Shown in pieces: positions 33,909 through 42,768 of a stretch of DNA of 64,000 bases. The position numbers and the translations under genes are program-made. How positions within the stretch are numbered: the first letter of the stretch is position 1; every line of letters starts with the position of its first letter. Below the pieces are notes generated by a model that searched no databases, was not told where the DNA came from, and saw only the letters and a program-made list of their open reading frames with translations. The DNA is from Pseudomonas azotoformans (GTDB lineage Bacteria > Pseudomonadota > Gammaproteobacteria > Pseudomonadales > Pseudomonadaceae), in NCBI RefSeq assembly GCF_900103345.1, contig NZ_LT629702.1:186001-250000 (forward strand). Reading direction: 5' to 3'.

Positions 33909-35222
33909 TCAGAGATCGCGCATCAATAGGCCGAAACGCAGGTCCGTTTCGGCCGGAAGTGGCAGGTACACCGTGTGCCCATCCCCCGGCGCGACCTCGA
34001 TGGCGTCGCCCTTGGCGTTGTGCAAGGTGGCCAGGTCGAAGTGGAAGTTGCCGGCGGGAGTCATCAATTCCAGGTGATTGCCCACGGCGAAGCGATTCTT
34101 CACCTTGACCTCGGCCAGCTCGCCCCGGCGCTCGCCGGTCAGTTCGCCGACGAACTGCTGGCGCTCCGACACCGAGCTGCCGTGCTGGTAGTTCTGGTAC
34201 TCATCGTGCACATGCCGGCGCAGGAACCCTTCGGTGTAGCCGCGTTGGGCCAGGGATTCGAGGTCTGTCATCAGGCGGCGGTCGAAGGCGCGGCCGGCCA
34301 CCGCATCGTCGATGGCCTGGCGATACACCTGGGTGGTGCGTGCGCAGTAGAAGTGCGACTTGGTGCGGCCTTCGATCTTCAGCGAGTGCACGCCCATGTG
34401 GGTCAGGCGCTCCACGTGCTGCACGGCGCGCAGGTCCTTGGCGTTCATGATGTAGGTGCCGTGCTCGTCTTCGAAGGCCGGCATCTGTTCATCGGGGCGG
34501 TTGGCTTCCTGCAACAGAAACACCTGGTCGGTCGGCGCGCCAATGCCCAGGGTCGGCTCGCAGTGCGGGACGATATCCCCCGTGGCGTTTTCCACCGCCG
34601 GGGCGGCCTGGTATTTCCAGCGACACGCATTGGTGCAGGTGCCCTGGTTGGCATCGCGCTTGTTCAGGTAGCCCGAGAGCAGGCAGCGCCCGGAATAGGC
34701 CATGCACAGGGCTCCGTGCACAAACACCTCCAGCTCCATGGCCGGCACCTGTTGGCGGATTTCGTCGATTTCTTCCAGGGACAATTCCCGCGACAGGATC
34801 ACCCGGCAGATCCCTTGCTGCTGCCAGAACTCGACGCTGGCCCAGTTCACCGTATTGGCCTGCACCGACAAGTGGATCGGCATCTGCGGGAAGTGCCGGC
34901 GTACCAGCATGATCAGCCCGGGGTCGGACATGATCAGCGCATCCGGACCCATGGCGATCACCGGGGCCAGGTCCTTGAGGAAGGTCTTCAACTTGGCGTT
35001 GTGCGGCGCAATGTTCACCACCACGTAGAAACGCTTGCCCAGGGCATGGGCTTCCTGGATGCCGAGGGCCAGGTTGGCGTGGTCGAACTCGTTGTTGCGT
35101 ACCCGCAGGCTGTAGCGCGGTTGGCCGGCGTACACCGCATCGGCGCCATAGGCGAAGGCGTAGCGCATGTTTTTCAGGGTGCCGGCAGGGGCGAGCAGTT
35201 CGGGGGCGAGGATGGAAGGCAT
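33909..35222 (-). CDS. trhP: tRNA hydroxylation protein P (peptidase U32 family)
   Basis: A 437-residue protein matching E. coli YegQ/TrhP along its length: ELLAPAGTLKNMRYAFAYGADAVYAGQPRYSLR, SVQANTVNWASV, LSRELSLEEI, CMAYSGRCLLSGYLNKRD-NQGTCTNACRWKY with the cluster-binding cysteines, and GVHSLKIEGRTKS. TrhP uses prephenate to make 5-hydroxyuridine at position 34 of certain tRNAs. The ATG at 35222 has only a weak ribosome binding site, but the longer in-frame version adds unrelated sequence. Divergent from dipZ over a 200-base spacer. Confidence 0.92.
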   Translation of the reverse strand: MPSILAPELLAPAGTLKNMRYAFAYGADAVYAGQPRYSLRVRNNEFDHANLALGIQEAHALGKRFYVVVNIAPHNAKLKTFLKDLAPVIAMGPDALIMSDPGLIMLVRRHFPQMPIHLSVQANTVNWASVEFWQQQGICRVILSRELSLEEIDEIRQQVPAMELEVFVHGALCMAYSGRCLLSGYLNKRDANQGTCTNACRWKYQAAPAVENATGDIVPHCEPTLGIGAPTDQVFLLQEANRPDEQMPAFEDEHGTYIMNAKDLRAVQHVERLTHMGVHSLKIEGRTKSHFYCARTTQVYRQAIDDAVAGRAFDRRLMTDLESLAQRGYTEGFLRRHVHDEYQNYQHGSSVSERQQFVGELTGERRGELAEVKVKNRFAVGNHLELMTPAGNFHFDLATLHNAKGDAIEVAPGDGHTVYLPLPAETDLRFGLLMRDL

Positions 35223-35423
35223 GGGCACGGGTCGCAAAAGGTCGCGAAGGTAGCCGAGCGGCGAGGGCGGTTCATTGATCCAAGTCGTGCTTTGCGCATT
35301 TTTGTATCGCTGTGTATCGGCGGGGGCTGTGGATACGTATCGATTTATCCGCGCGGTTTTCCGACACAGGCGCGATACCTCGCCCGGTCTTAATGGGCGC
35401 CTCGTATCAATAAGGTGATCACC

Positions 35424-36629
35424 ATGCTCTTCGTCGCATTCCTGGGCGGCATCCTGACCGTCCTCAGCCCTTGTATCCTGCCGGTGGTGCCGTTTCTGTT
35501 CGCCGGTGTCGACCGCAGTCGCCGTTCGATCCTGTTGACCCTCGGCGGCATGGTGCTGACCTTCGCGCTGATTTCCAGCCTGGCGGTGGTCAGCAGCGAA
35601 TGGGTGATACAGGCCAATAACACCGGCCGTCATGTGGCGCTGATCGTGATGGGGTTGTTTGCACTGTCGCTGATCTCGGCGCGGGTCGGTGGCTGGTTGG
35701 CACGGCCCTTCGTATTGTTGGGCAACCGTATCGACCCTGACAGTCGTGCGCTGTCGGGTCCGCTCAAGTCGCTCATGATCGGTGTTGCCACGGGCCTGCT
35801 GTGGGCGCCATGCGCGGGGCCGATCCTGGGGGTGATCCTGACCGGCGCGATGCTGCAAGGCGCCAATGCACAGACCAGCCTGTTACTGGTGGCCTACGGC
35901 CTGGGCAGCGCCTTGTCCCTGGGCGCCCTGATCGTTGCCGGGCGCGGCCTGGTCAATCGCCTCAAGGCCTCCATTGCGCTGACCGGTTGGCTGCGCCGTG
36001 GGGCAGGGGTGGCGGTACTGGCAGCGGCAGTGGTGATTTCTACCGGTGCTGACAAGATCCTGCTCGCCGGCACTTCGTCCGAAGGCGTCAGCAGCCTGGA
36101 AAAGGGGCTGTTGGAAAACGTGCCGAAGGTGTTGGATTACCTGGTGAGCAAGGTCAAGGCCGATCCGCAGGACAGTGCACAGGGCGCCATGCCGTCGCTG
36201 GGCGGCGCGGTCGAGTGGCTCAATTCACCTGAACTGACCCGCGAATTCTTGAAAGGCAAGGTGGTGCTGGTGGATTTCTGGACCTATGACTGCATCAATT
36301 GCCAGCACACCCTGCCGTATGTGAAGCAATGGGCCAAGCAGTACGAGAAGGACGGCCTGGTAGTGATCGGCGTGCACACCCCGGAATACGGCTACGAGCG
36401 CATCATCGGCAACGTCAAGGACCAGGTGCGCAAGTTGGGTATCACCTACCCGGTGGCGATCGATAACAACTACGCGATCTGGCGCAGCTTCGATAACCAG
36501 TACTGGCCCGCCCATTACCTGATCGACGCCAAGGGGCAGGTGCGCTACACGCATTTTGGTGAAGGCCGGTACGAGGCCCAGGAGCAGATGATCCAGACGC
36601 TGTTGAATGAGGCCAAGGCCACCCAGTGA
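35424..36629 (+). CDS. DipZ: CcdA-type membrane protein fused to thioredoxin domain
   Basis: A 401-residue fusion. Residues 1-215 are a six-helix CcdA/DsbD-beta-like unit with cysteines in VLSPCILPVVPF and LLWAPCAGPILG. From about 255 comes a TlpA-like thioredoxin fold with the active-site pair in YDCINCQHT. It should carry electrons from cytoplasmic thioredoxin to the periplasm for disulfide reduction or cytochrome maturation. The ATG at 35424 has AAGG in front; a GTG three codons earlier is the alternative. The C-terminal carbohydrate-binding-like domain seen in some long DipZ proteins is missing, so this is the short form. Confidence 0.87.
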   Translation: MLFVAFLGGILTVLSPCILPVVPFLFAGVDRSRRSILLTLGGMVLTFALISSLAVVSSEWVIQANNTGRHVALIVMGLFALSLISARVGGWLARPFVLLGNRIDPDSRALSGPLKSLMIGVATGLLWAPCAGPILGVILTGAMLQGANAQTSLLLVAYGLGSALSLGALIVAGRGLVNRLKASIALTGWLRRGAGVAVLAAAVVISTGADKILLAGTSSEGVSSLEKGLLENVPKVLDYLVSKVKADPQDSAQGAMPSLGGAVEWLNSPELTREFLKGKVVLVDFWTYDCINCQHTLPYVKQWAKQYEKDGLVVIGVHTPEYGYERIIGNVKDQVRKLGITYPVAIDNNYAIWRSFDNQYWPAHYLIDAKGQVRYTHFGEGRYEAQEQMIQTLLNEAKATQ

Positions 36630-36688
36630 TAGGGTCTACGCTTGTTCGATAACCAACGGCACTCCCAGGAATCGCTGCGGACTAAGCA

Positions 36689-36715
36689 ACAGGGCCGATA
36701 CCGGCCCTGTGCTTT
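36689..36715 (+). terminator. Terminator between dipZ and AI-2E family gene
   Basis: ACAGGGCC (36689-36696) pairs perfectly with GGCCCTGT (36703-36710), followed by GCTTTT. Confidence 0.75.
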
Positions 36716-36732
36716 TCTGACATGGACCGGAC

Positions 36733-37800
36733 ATGAATCAAACCAACCTGCAATTCAAGACCCTGCTGTTGCTGCTGGGCCTGGTGACCATCGCGTTTAT
36801 CTGGATATTGCTGCCGTTCTACGGCGCGGTGTTCTGGGCGGTAATCCTCGGCATCATCTTTGCCCCGATGCAGCGCCGCCTGCAGCAGCGCTTTGGCTGG
36901 AACCGCAACTTCACTTCCCTGGCGACTTTGAGCGCCTGCCTGGTCATCGCGATCCTGCCGGTGATCATCACCAGTGCCTTGCTGGTGCAAGAGGGCGCGA
37001 CGCTCTACAAGAACATCGAGAGCGGCAAGCTGGACGTGGCCGGGTATATCGAGCAGTTCAAGAACGTGTTGCCGCCTTACTTCCAGCACCTGCTGGACCG
37101 CTTCGGCATGGGCAACCTGGAGGGCCTGCGCGAGAAAATCGTCAAGAGCGCGATGCAGGGCAGCCAATTCTTTGCGACCCAGGCGTTCAGCTTCGGCCAG
37201 GGCACGTTTGATTTCCTGGTGAGCTTTTTCATCATGCTGTACTTGCTGTTCTTCCTGCTGCGTGACGGCCCGGAGCTGGTACGCAAGGTGCGCACGGCGG
37301 TGCCGCTGGCGGAGCCGCAGAAGCGGCGATTGCAGCTCAAGTTCAACCGGGTGGTGCGCGCCACAGTCAAGGGCAACGTGCTGGTAGCGGTGACCCAGGG
37401 GGCGCTGGGCGGGCTGATCTTCTGGTTCCTGGACATTCCCAGCGCGCTGCTCTGGGCGGTGCTGATGGCGTTTCTGTCGTTGCTGCCGGCCGTGGGCGCC
37501 GGAATTGTGTGGGGCCCGGTGGCCGTGTACTTCCTGCTGAGCGGTGCGATCTGGCAGGGCGTGGTGCTGGGGCTGTTTGGCGTGTTTGTGATTGGCTTGG
37601 TGGACAACGTGCTGCGCCCGATCCTGGTGGGCAAGGACACCAAGATGCCGGACTACCTGATCCTGATCTCGACCCTGGGCGGCCTGTCGGTGTTTGGCCT
37701 GAACGGCTTTGTCATCGGGCCGCTGGTGGCGGCGCTGTTCATGTCCAGCTGGGCGCTGTTTGTGGAGAGCAAGCCGCGAGTCAAACTGCCATTACCGTGA
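36733..37800 (+). CDS. AI-2E family transporter (PerM/TqsA-like)
   Basis: A 355-residue inner-membrane protein with seven or eight hydrophobic segments. It belongs to the AI-2 exporter superfamily, recognisable from LLRDGPELVRKVR near residue 175, GNVLVAVTQGALGGLIFWFLDIPSALLWAVLMAFLSLLPAVGAGIVWGPVAVYFL (215-265) and DNVLRPILVGKDTKMPDYLILISTLGGL (295-322). Substrates of the family are diverse (autoinducer-2, glycosides, Na+), so the substrate is not assigned. Own promoter expected after the terminator at 36689. Confidence 0.85.
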   Translation: MNQTNLQFKTLLLLLGLVTIAFIWILLPFYGAVFWAVILGIIFAPMQRRLQQRFGWNRNFTSLATLSACLVIAILPVIITSALLVQEGATLYKNIESGKLDVAGYIEQFKNVLPPYFQHLLDRFGMGNLEGLREKIVKSAMQGSQFFATQAFSFGQGTFDFLVSFFIMLYLLFFLLRDGPELVRKVRTAVPLAEPQKRRLQLKFNRVVRATVKGNVLVAVTQGALGGLIFWFLDIPSALLWAVLMAFLSLLPAVGAGIVWGPVAVYFLLSGAIWQGVVLGLFGVFVIGLVDNVLRPILVGKDTKMPDYLILISTLGGLSVFGLNGFVIGPLVAALFMSSWALFVESKPRVKLPLP

Positions 37801-37803
37801 CTA

Positions 37804-37986
37804 TCAGGCGTGGAGCTTGAACGTCGAGGCGTGTTGCAGTTGTTTTTCGGCATCTGACAGGGAGGTCAGTGGGCCGCTGATGGCTTCACCATCGCGTACC
37901 AGGTACCAGCAGGCGAGCAGACCCGACTTTCGAAGCGGGGCGGGGACGGCGCTGCCGATGACGGACATGATTTGTACAGTGGGCAT
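37804..37986 (-). CDS. Small hypothetical protein
   Basis: A 60-residue protein with an excellent ribosome binding site (GGAGG before the ATG). It reads MPTVQIMSVIGSAVPAPLRKSG and then ACWYLVRDGEAISGPLTSLSDAEKQL. The WYLVRDGEAISGPF-like middle is reminiscent of small GYF-2-like modules (WY...G...GP), but it is too short to be sure. No signal peptide. Convergent with the AI-2E family gene, four bases between stops. Function unknown. Confidence 0.6.
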   Translation of the reverse strand: MPTVQIMSVIGSAVPAPLRKSGLLACWYLVRDGEAISGPLTSLSDAEKQLQHASTFKLHA

Positions 37987-38077
37987 AAAGACCTCCAATC
38001 GCTGTTGGGGGCACTTTACGGGGCAGGCTGGCGTAGGAAAAATCAACTGTCTCGATAGTCGACATCGACGCGAGGCG

Positions 38078-38272
38078 TCAGTCCACGACCTGATCGAGCA
38101 TGTTCACCACTTCCTGCTCACTGAGCAGCCCCTTGCGTACCAGGTTTTCCGCGAGCAACGCGAGGAATTTGGCGCTGCGGTGGCCTTCCAGGTGCTTGAG
38201 TTCCGTGAGGGCACTGTAGACCTTGCTGGACGTACAGAGGCCGGCGGTGCGGTGCGGGTTTTGCGTGGGCAT
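38078..38272 (-). CDS. Small hypothetical protein
   Basis: A 64-residue protein with AAGGA in front of the ATG at a slightly long distance. It is predicted to be two helices: SSKVYSALTELKHLEGHRSAKFLALLAENLVRKGLLSEQEVVNMLDQVV, amphipathic and charged, with no cysteine pair or membrane segment. The LLSEQEVVNMLDQV end looks like a small protein-protein interaction helix. Function unknown; it may form a unit with the small gene at 37804. Confidence 0.6.
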   Translation of the reverse strand: MPTQNPHRTAGLCTSSKVYSALTELKHLEGHRSAKFLALLAENLVRKGLLSEQEVVNMLDQVVD

Positions 38273-38451
38273 GGTCAGTCGTCCTTGTTGTTATTGGGTG
38301 GACAATCTCGATAGTGGGAGTGTTTCGTGACACAAACATGACAGCGCGAGGCCTGTTCGGGCAAGTAGACATTGGTGTTGATAATGTGCGATTACGCGCC
38401 GGGCATTGTCCCCAGAGCGACCTTGACGCCCTGAATCCGGACTTTCCAGGC

Positions 38452-38480
38452 AAAAAAAGGCCCCGCAATCCTGCGAGGCC
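38452..38480 (-). terminator. Terminator after the Tyr/Pro-rich protein gene
   Basis: GGCCCCGCA and TGCGAGGCC pair with one mismatch; on the minus strand the stem is followed by seven T. It begins 17 bases after the stop at 38498. Confidence 0.8.
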
Positions 38481-38497
38481 TGTTTCGAACGATCCGG

Positions 38498-38866
38498 TTA
38501 CCAACCGCGGCCGTAGTAACCGTGAGGAGGGCCGTAGTACCCGCGGGGCGGACCGTAATAGCCACGCGGTGGGCCGTAATAGACCGGCGCCGGGCGGTAG
38601 TAAACCTGTTGCTGCACATACACCGGCGGTGGCGGTGCGTAATAAACCGGCGGCGGAGCGGCATAGACCGGTTGCGGTTGCACATACACCGGCTGCTGCA
38701 CATAGACCTCACGCGGCTGGCTGGCAACCACGGAGCCCACGACAGCGGCGCCGACTAAAGCACCCAATACGGCCGGGCCACCCCAACCACCACCGTGGGC
38801 GGAGGCTTGGCCTGCCATCGCGAGTGCGCCAACCAGCAAGGCGATCTTGGGGATTGTACGAATCAT
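38498..38866 (-). CDS. Secreted low-complexity Gly/Pro/Tyr-rich protein
   Basis: A 122-residue protein. The ATG at 38866 is chosen because GAGGA lies seven bases before it. A signal peptide ends around ASA (residue 23). A glycine-zipper-like GALVGAAVVGSVVAS follows, then a tail built of PVYV/PVYY and YYGPPRG repeats (three successive GPP-GYYG units at the end). Comparable proteins in pseudomonads are annotated as hypothetical; the zipper suggests membrane association and the tail an adhesive or scaffold region. Own terminator at 38452. Confidence 0.75.
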   Translation of the reverse strand: MIRTIPKIALLVGALAMAGQASAHGGGWGGPAVLGALVGAAVVGSVVASQPREVYVQQPVYVQPQPVYAAPPPVYYAPPPPVYVQQQVYYRPAPVYYGPPRGYYGPPRGYYGPPHGYYGRGW

Positions 38867-39028
38867 GGTCATTCCTCGGTTAGCCCCAGCGCTTGTGGTC
38901 TGCAATCAATAGACTCAAGTAATGTCGCGGGGATACTTTTAAGACAACGTATTTCTGAAAAACAGCACGGCCGCTAGGTAAAGGTTGTGTAAGGTCTGTA
39001 CCGATTTGCTTACTCAAAGGAGTTACCC

Positions 39029-39847
39029 ATGCAGATGCACCCCAACAAGGACACCCAATTGTGCATGTCGCTGTCGGCGCGCCCCGGGAATTTCGGCCTG
39101 CGTTTTCATAACCATCTGTACGAACAGTTGGGCCTGAACTTCTACTATAAAGCCTTCAGCAGCCGGGATTTGCCCGGCGCGATTAGTGGTATCCGGGCGT
39201 TGGGCGTACGCGGTTGCGGGGTTTCCATGCCGTTCAAGGAAGCCGCCATTGCCTTGGTGGATGAGCTCGACGATTCGGTTCAAGCCATCGACTCCCTGAA
39301 CACCATCGTCAACACCGATGGGCACCTCAAGGCCTACAACACCGACTACATCGCCATTGAGCAGTTACTCAAGAAGCATGCGGTGCCACAGGACTCGACC
39401 TTCGCCTTGCGTGGCAGCGGCGGCATGGCCAAGGCCGTGGCCAGTGCCTTGCGCGATGGTGGCTACGCCAATGGCGTGATCGTCGCGCGCAACGAGACTG
39501 CGGGCCGGGCGCTGGCGCAGAACCTGGGTTACGAATGGCTGGCGGAACTGGGCGACCTGCGCCCGCAGATGCTGATCAACGTGACGCCCATCGGCATGAC
39601 GGGCGGGCCCGAGGCGGATGCATTGGCATTCGACGCCGATGCAGTGGATTCTGCCGAGACGGTGTTCGACGTGGTGGCGATCCCCGCCGAAACCCCATTG
39701 ATCGTGCGTGGACGTGCCCAAGGTAAACGCGTGATTACCGGGCTTGAAGTGATTGCGATCCAGGCGTTGGAGCAGTTTGTGCTCTATACCGGGGTGCGAC
39801 CGACGCCGGAGCAGTTCGCCAAAGCCGTGGCGTTCGCCCGAACCTGA
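39029..39847 (+). CDS. Shikimate dehydrogenase-like enzyme (SdhL type)
   Basis: A 272-residue member of the shikimate dehydrogenase family, using the atypical opening KDTQLCMSLSARPGNFGLRFHNHLY, as in the SdhL (HI0607) group, rather than the classical AroE start. Conserved positions include GVSMPFKE with the catalytic Lys, NTIVN..G.L.AYNTD (Asn and Asp binding shikimate) and the nucleotide loop RGSGGMAKAV. SdhL enzymes have much lower shikimate activity than AroE, and their real substrate may differ. No other aromatic-pathway genes are nearby. A REPIN with a T-run follows. Confidence 0.82.
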   Translation: MQMHPNKDTQLCMSLSARPGNFGLRFHNHLYEQLGLNFYYKAFSSRDLPGAISGIRALGVRGCGVSMPFKEAAIALVDELDDSVQAIDSLNTIVNTDGHLKAYNTDYIAIEQLLKKHAVPQDSTFALRGSGGMAKAVASALRDGGYANGVIVARNETAGRALAQNLGYEWLAELGDLRPQMLINVTPIGMTGGPEADALAFDADAVDSAETVFDVVAIPAETPLIVRGRAQGKRVITGLEVIAIQALEQFVLYTGVRPTPEQFAKAVAFART

Positions 39848-39864
39848 AGAACCCTGAATATCAT

Positions 39865-39955
39865 ATGTGGGAGGGGGCTTGCCCCCGATAGCGGTAGCTC
39901 AACAATGAAATTATTGACTGGCACACCGTCATCGGGGGCAAGCCCCCTCCCACAT
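39865..39955. repeat. REPIN (GTGGGAGGGGGCTTGCCCCCGAT type)
   Basis: Two inverted REP copies with the loop sequence between; the right arm runs into six T, so it may also end transcription of the 39029 gene. Confidence 0.85.
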
Positions 39956-39965
39956 TTTTTCCGCG

Positions 39966-40619
39966 TTACAGCGGTTCCAATTTGGTCAGCCGTTCTTCCA
40001 ACAGTGCAATCCGCGCTTCGAGTTCTTCGATGCGTTCGACAGACACGCCACTGACACCGCCGCGCTCCACCGGATTGCCCCGCGCCGCGATGATCGCCTC
40101 GATATCCTGCGGATCGCCCAATGCATGGGTATAACGATCTTCGCGCTGCCCCGCCTGGCGCGGCACCAGCAAGGCCAGCCCCCGAGCAATCAGGCGTTCC
40201 AGCTGATGCACGACCTGCTCGGCGTCTTCAAAGTCGTGCATGCGCCCGCTGCGCGTCAGCAGTTCATTGACGGTCTGCGGCCCGCGTAGAAACAGCAGCC
40301 CGGTCAGGATCACCTGGGCCGGCACCAGTTCCAGCGCCTTGTCCACACGGTGTTCCCAGCGGTCGGCACGGCTGCCCATCACCAGGCGCGTGAAACCCTG
40401 GCCTTCGAGCACGCGCAGGCTCTGGCCGACCTGGCCCGGACTCAGGTTCATCACCGGCTCGCGGCTGGTCTTCTGGTTGCAGGCCAGCACCAGGGCGTTT
40501 AGGGTCAGGGGGTAGGTTTCCGGGTTGGTCGCCTGTTTTTCGATGAGGCAGCCCAGGATGCGGATTTCCGTGCTGTTCAGGCGCGGCTCAGGGGTGTCGG
40601 TGTCGTGCTCGGCGGTCAT
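39966..40619 (-). CDS. YceH-family protein (DUF480)
   Basis: A 217-residue protein of the YceH family. It has two winged-helix modules, with [44 protein letters not shown] as the highly conserved start and [22 protein letters not shown] in the second. A short coiled coil ([22 protein letters not shown]) ends it. Function unknown; family members show DNA-binding-like folds. Single gene, ending next to a REPIN. Confidence 0.87.
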   Translation of the reverse strand: MTAEHDTDTPEPRLNSTEIRILGCLIEKQATNPETYPLTLNALVLACNQKTSREPVMNLSPGQVGQSLRVLEGQGFTRLVMGSRADRWEHRVDKALELVPAQVILTGLLFLRGPQTVNELLTRSGRMHDFEDAEQVVHQLERLIARGLALLVPRQAGQREDRYTHALGDPQDIEAIIAARGNPVERGGVSGVSVERIEELEARIALLEERLTKLEPL

Positions 40620-40735
40620 CGCGCGTTCCCTATGCAGTGGAGGTCCTTAGCCTAAGCCGGAAAAAATAAAAGACAAGCGCCCGGCATGTCTATAATCGCC
40701 GCTGGTTCAAACCGTGCCATAACCATGAGACTGCC

Positions 40736-41245
40736 ATGACTATTTCCCTGTACGCCGCCTCCATCCCGGTCTTCAAGCAAATGCTCACCGCCCTGAGCGG
40801 TGTGTTGACCAAGGCCGAAGCCCACGCCACCGCCAAGAACATCGAGCCGAACGCCTTGCTGCAAACGCGTCTGTTCCCGGACATGTTCCAACTGGTGCGC
40901 CAGGTGCAGATCGCCGTCGACTTCGCCAAGGGTGTTTCCGCGCGCCTGGCCGAGATCGAAGTGCCTAAGTACGAAGACAGCGAAGTGACCTTCGCCGACC
41001 TGCAAGCGCTGATCGCCAAGGTCCTGGCCTTTGTCGACACCATCACCCCTGAGCAGATCGACGGCAAGGAAGGCATCGAGATCGTCACTCGCCCTGGCAC
41101 GCCGAAAGAGAAGCGCTTCAGCGGCCAGTCCTACCTGCTGACCTACGGCCTGCCGCAGTTCTTCTTCCACGTCACCACCGCCTACGCGCTGCTGCGCCAC
41201 AACGGCGTGGAAGTGGGCAAGCGCGATTACATGGGCGCTTTCTAA
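40736..41245 (+). CDS. DUF1993 domain protein
   Basis: A 169-residue protein of the DUF1993 family, a DinB-like four-helix bundle. It shows YAASIPVFKQMLTALSGVLTKAEAHA at the start, LLQTRLFPDMFQLVRQVQIA, and the end FFFHVTTAYALLRHNGVEVGKRDYMGAF, all typical. Metal-ligand positions of DinB proteins are partly present (His at position 154). Enzymatic role unproven. Monocistronic, ended by a strong bidirectional terminator. Confidence 0.85.
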   Translation: MTISLYAASIPVFKQMLTALSGVLTKAEAHATAKNIEPNALLQTRLFPDMFQLVRQVQIAVDFAKGVSARLAEIEVPKYEDSEVTFADLQALIAKVLAFVDTITPEQIDGKEGIEIVTRPGTPKEKRFSGQSYLLTYGLPQFFFHVTTAYALLRHNGVEVGKRDYMGAF

Positions 41246-41253
41246 GCACGCAT

Positions 41254-41298
41254 AAAAAAACCGGGACGGTTCCTGCAAGAACCGCCCCGGTTTTTTTA
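41254..41298. terminator. Bidirectional terminator between convergent genes
   Basis: A-run, then ACCGGGACGGTTC paired with GAACCGCCCCGGT (one mismatch), then seven T. It serves the DUF1993 gene on plus and sstT on minus. Confidence 0.9.
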
Positions 41299-41308
41299 TG
41301 CGCGACGG

Positions 41309-42529
41309 TTAAGCCGGCTGTTCTTCCTTGCCCAGGCAAGCGGCGGCGGTGAACAACACATCGGTGGACGAATTCAGTGCGGTTTCCGCCGAATCCTGCA
41401 GCACACCGATGATGAAACCGACGGCCACCACCTGCATGGCAATCTCGCTGGGGATGCCGAACAGGCTGCACGCCAGCGGAATCAGCAACAACGAACCGCC
41501 TGCCACGCCGGAAGCACCGCACGCACAGATGGCCGCAACCACACTGAGCAGCACCGCAGTGGGCAGGTCGACGGCGATGCCCAGGGTATGCACGGCGGCC
41601 AGGGTCAGTACGGTGATGGTGATCGCCGCGCCGGCCATGTTGATGGTGGCGCCGAGCGGGATCGACACCGAGTAGGTGTCTTCATGCAGGCCCAGGCGTT
41701 TACTTAACGCCAGGTTTACCGGGATATTCGCTGCTGAACTGCGGGTGAAGAACGCGGTGATGCCGCTCTCGCGCAGGCACATCAGCACCAGCGGGTACGG
41801 ATTGCGGCGCAGTTTCCAGAACACGATGGCCGGGTTGATCACCAGCGCCACGAACAGCATGCAGCCGATCAGCACCACCAGCAGGTGGGCGTAGCCGAGC
41901 AGGGCGCCGAAACCGGAGGTGGCCAGTGTGGAGGCGACCAGGCCGAAAATGCCCAGTGGCGCAAAGCGGATCACCACGCGCACGATCAGGGTCACGCCGT
42001 TGGACAGGTCTTCCAGCACCACCCGCGTGGTCGGCGCGGCGTGGCGAATGGCAATGCCCATGCCGATGGCCCACGCCAGGATGCCAATGAAGTTGGCATT
42101 CATCAGCGCGCTGACCGGGTTATCCACCACGCTCAGCAACAGGCTCTGCAACACTTCGCCGATGCCGCCGGGCGCGGTCACCGCTGCGTCATGGGTCGCC
42201 AGCACCAGCGAAGAGGGGAACCACATGCTGGCAACCACTGCCACCACCGCGGCGGCAAAGGTGCCCAGCAAATACAGGAACAGGATCGGCTTGATATGGG
42301 TTTCCTGGCCATGTTTATGGTTGGCAATGGATGCCATCACCAGCACAAACACCAGGATCGGTGCCACCGCCTTGAGCGCGGAAACAAATACCTTGCCGAT
42401 AAACCCGGTGGAGCGTGCCACGTCGGGGAGCAGCAGGGCCAACAGGATGCCGGCGATCAGGCCGATGACGATTTGCGTGACCAGGCTGACGCGGGCCAGG
42501 CGTTGCAGGAGAGAGGGGGCAGCAGTCAT
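41309..42529 (-). CDS. sstT: Serine/threonine:Na+ symporter SstT
   Basis: A 406-residue dicarboxylate/amino acid:cation symporter family protein. The N-terminal [65 protein letters not shown], and the substrate region [21 protein letters not shown] (in place of the glutamate-type serine-rich loop) with [20 protein letters not shown] identify SstT. It imports serine and threonine with sodium. The ATG at 42529 is used; an in-frame GTG two codons earlier is less likely. Confidence 0.92.
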   Translation of the reverse strand: MTAAPSLLQRLARVSLVTQIVIGLIAGILLALLLPDVARSTGFIGKVFVSALKAVAPILVFVLVMASIANHKHGQETHIKPILFLYLLGTFAAAVVAVVASMWFPSSLVLATHDAAVTAPGGIGEVLQSLLLSVVDNPVSALMNANFIGILAWAIGMGIAIRHAAPTTRVVLEDLSNGVTLIVRVVIRFAPLGIFGLVASTLATSGFGALLGYAHLLVVLIGCMLFVALVINPAIVFWKLRRNPYPLVLMCLRESGITAFFTRSSAANIPVNLALSKRLGLHEDTYSVSIPLGATINMAGAAITITVLTLAAVHTLGIAVDLPTAVLLSVVAAICACGASGVAGGSLLLIPLACSLFGIPSEIAMQVVAVGFIIGVLQDSAETALNSSTDVLFTAAACLGKEEQPA

Positions 42530-42768
42530 AAACACTTGTCTCTAGTTTTTTTAGGGCGCAGCTACTGACTCGGAAAGTGCTGTAGGACGCGGGCTGCGAA
42601 GTCTAGCATGCTGCGGGAGAAGTCCTTGGCGGTGCGGCATTGCGTCACCCGCTTGCCCTGGCCTTGGCCAAATCCGGACATACTCTGATAAGATTCTGTT
42701 CTCTCATCTTTCCTCTCCGTCAGCGGGCCCTTCGGGCTGTCGTTGATGTCGTCGTTTCTGGAGTTTTC

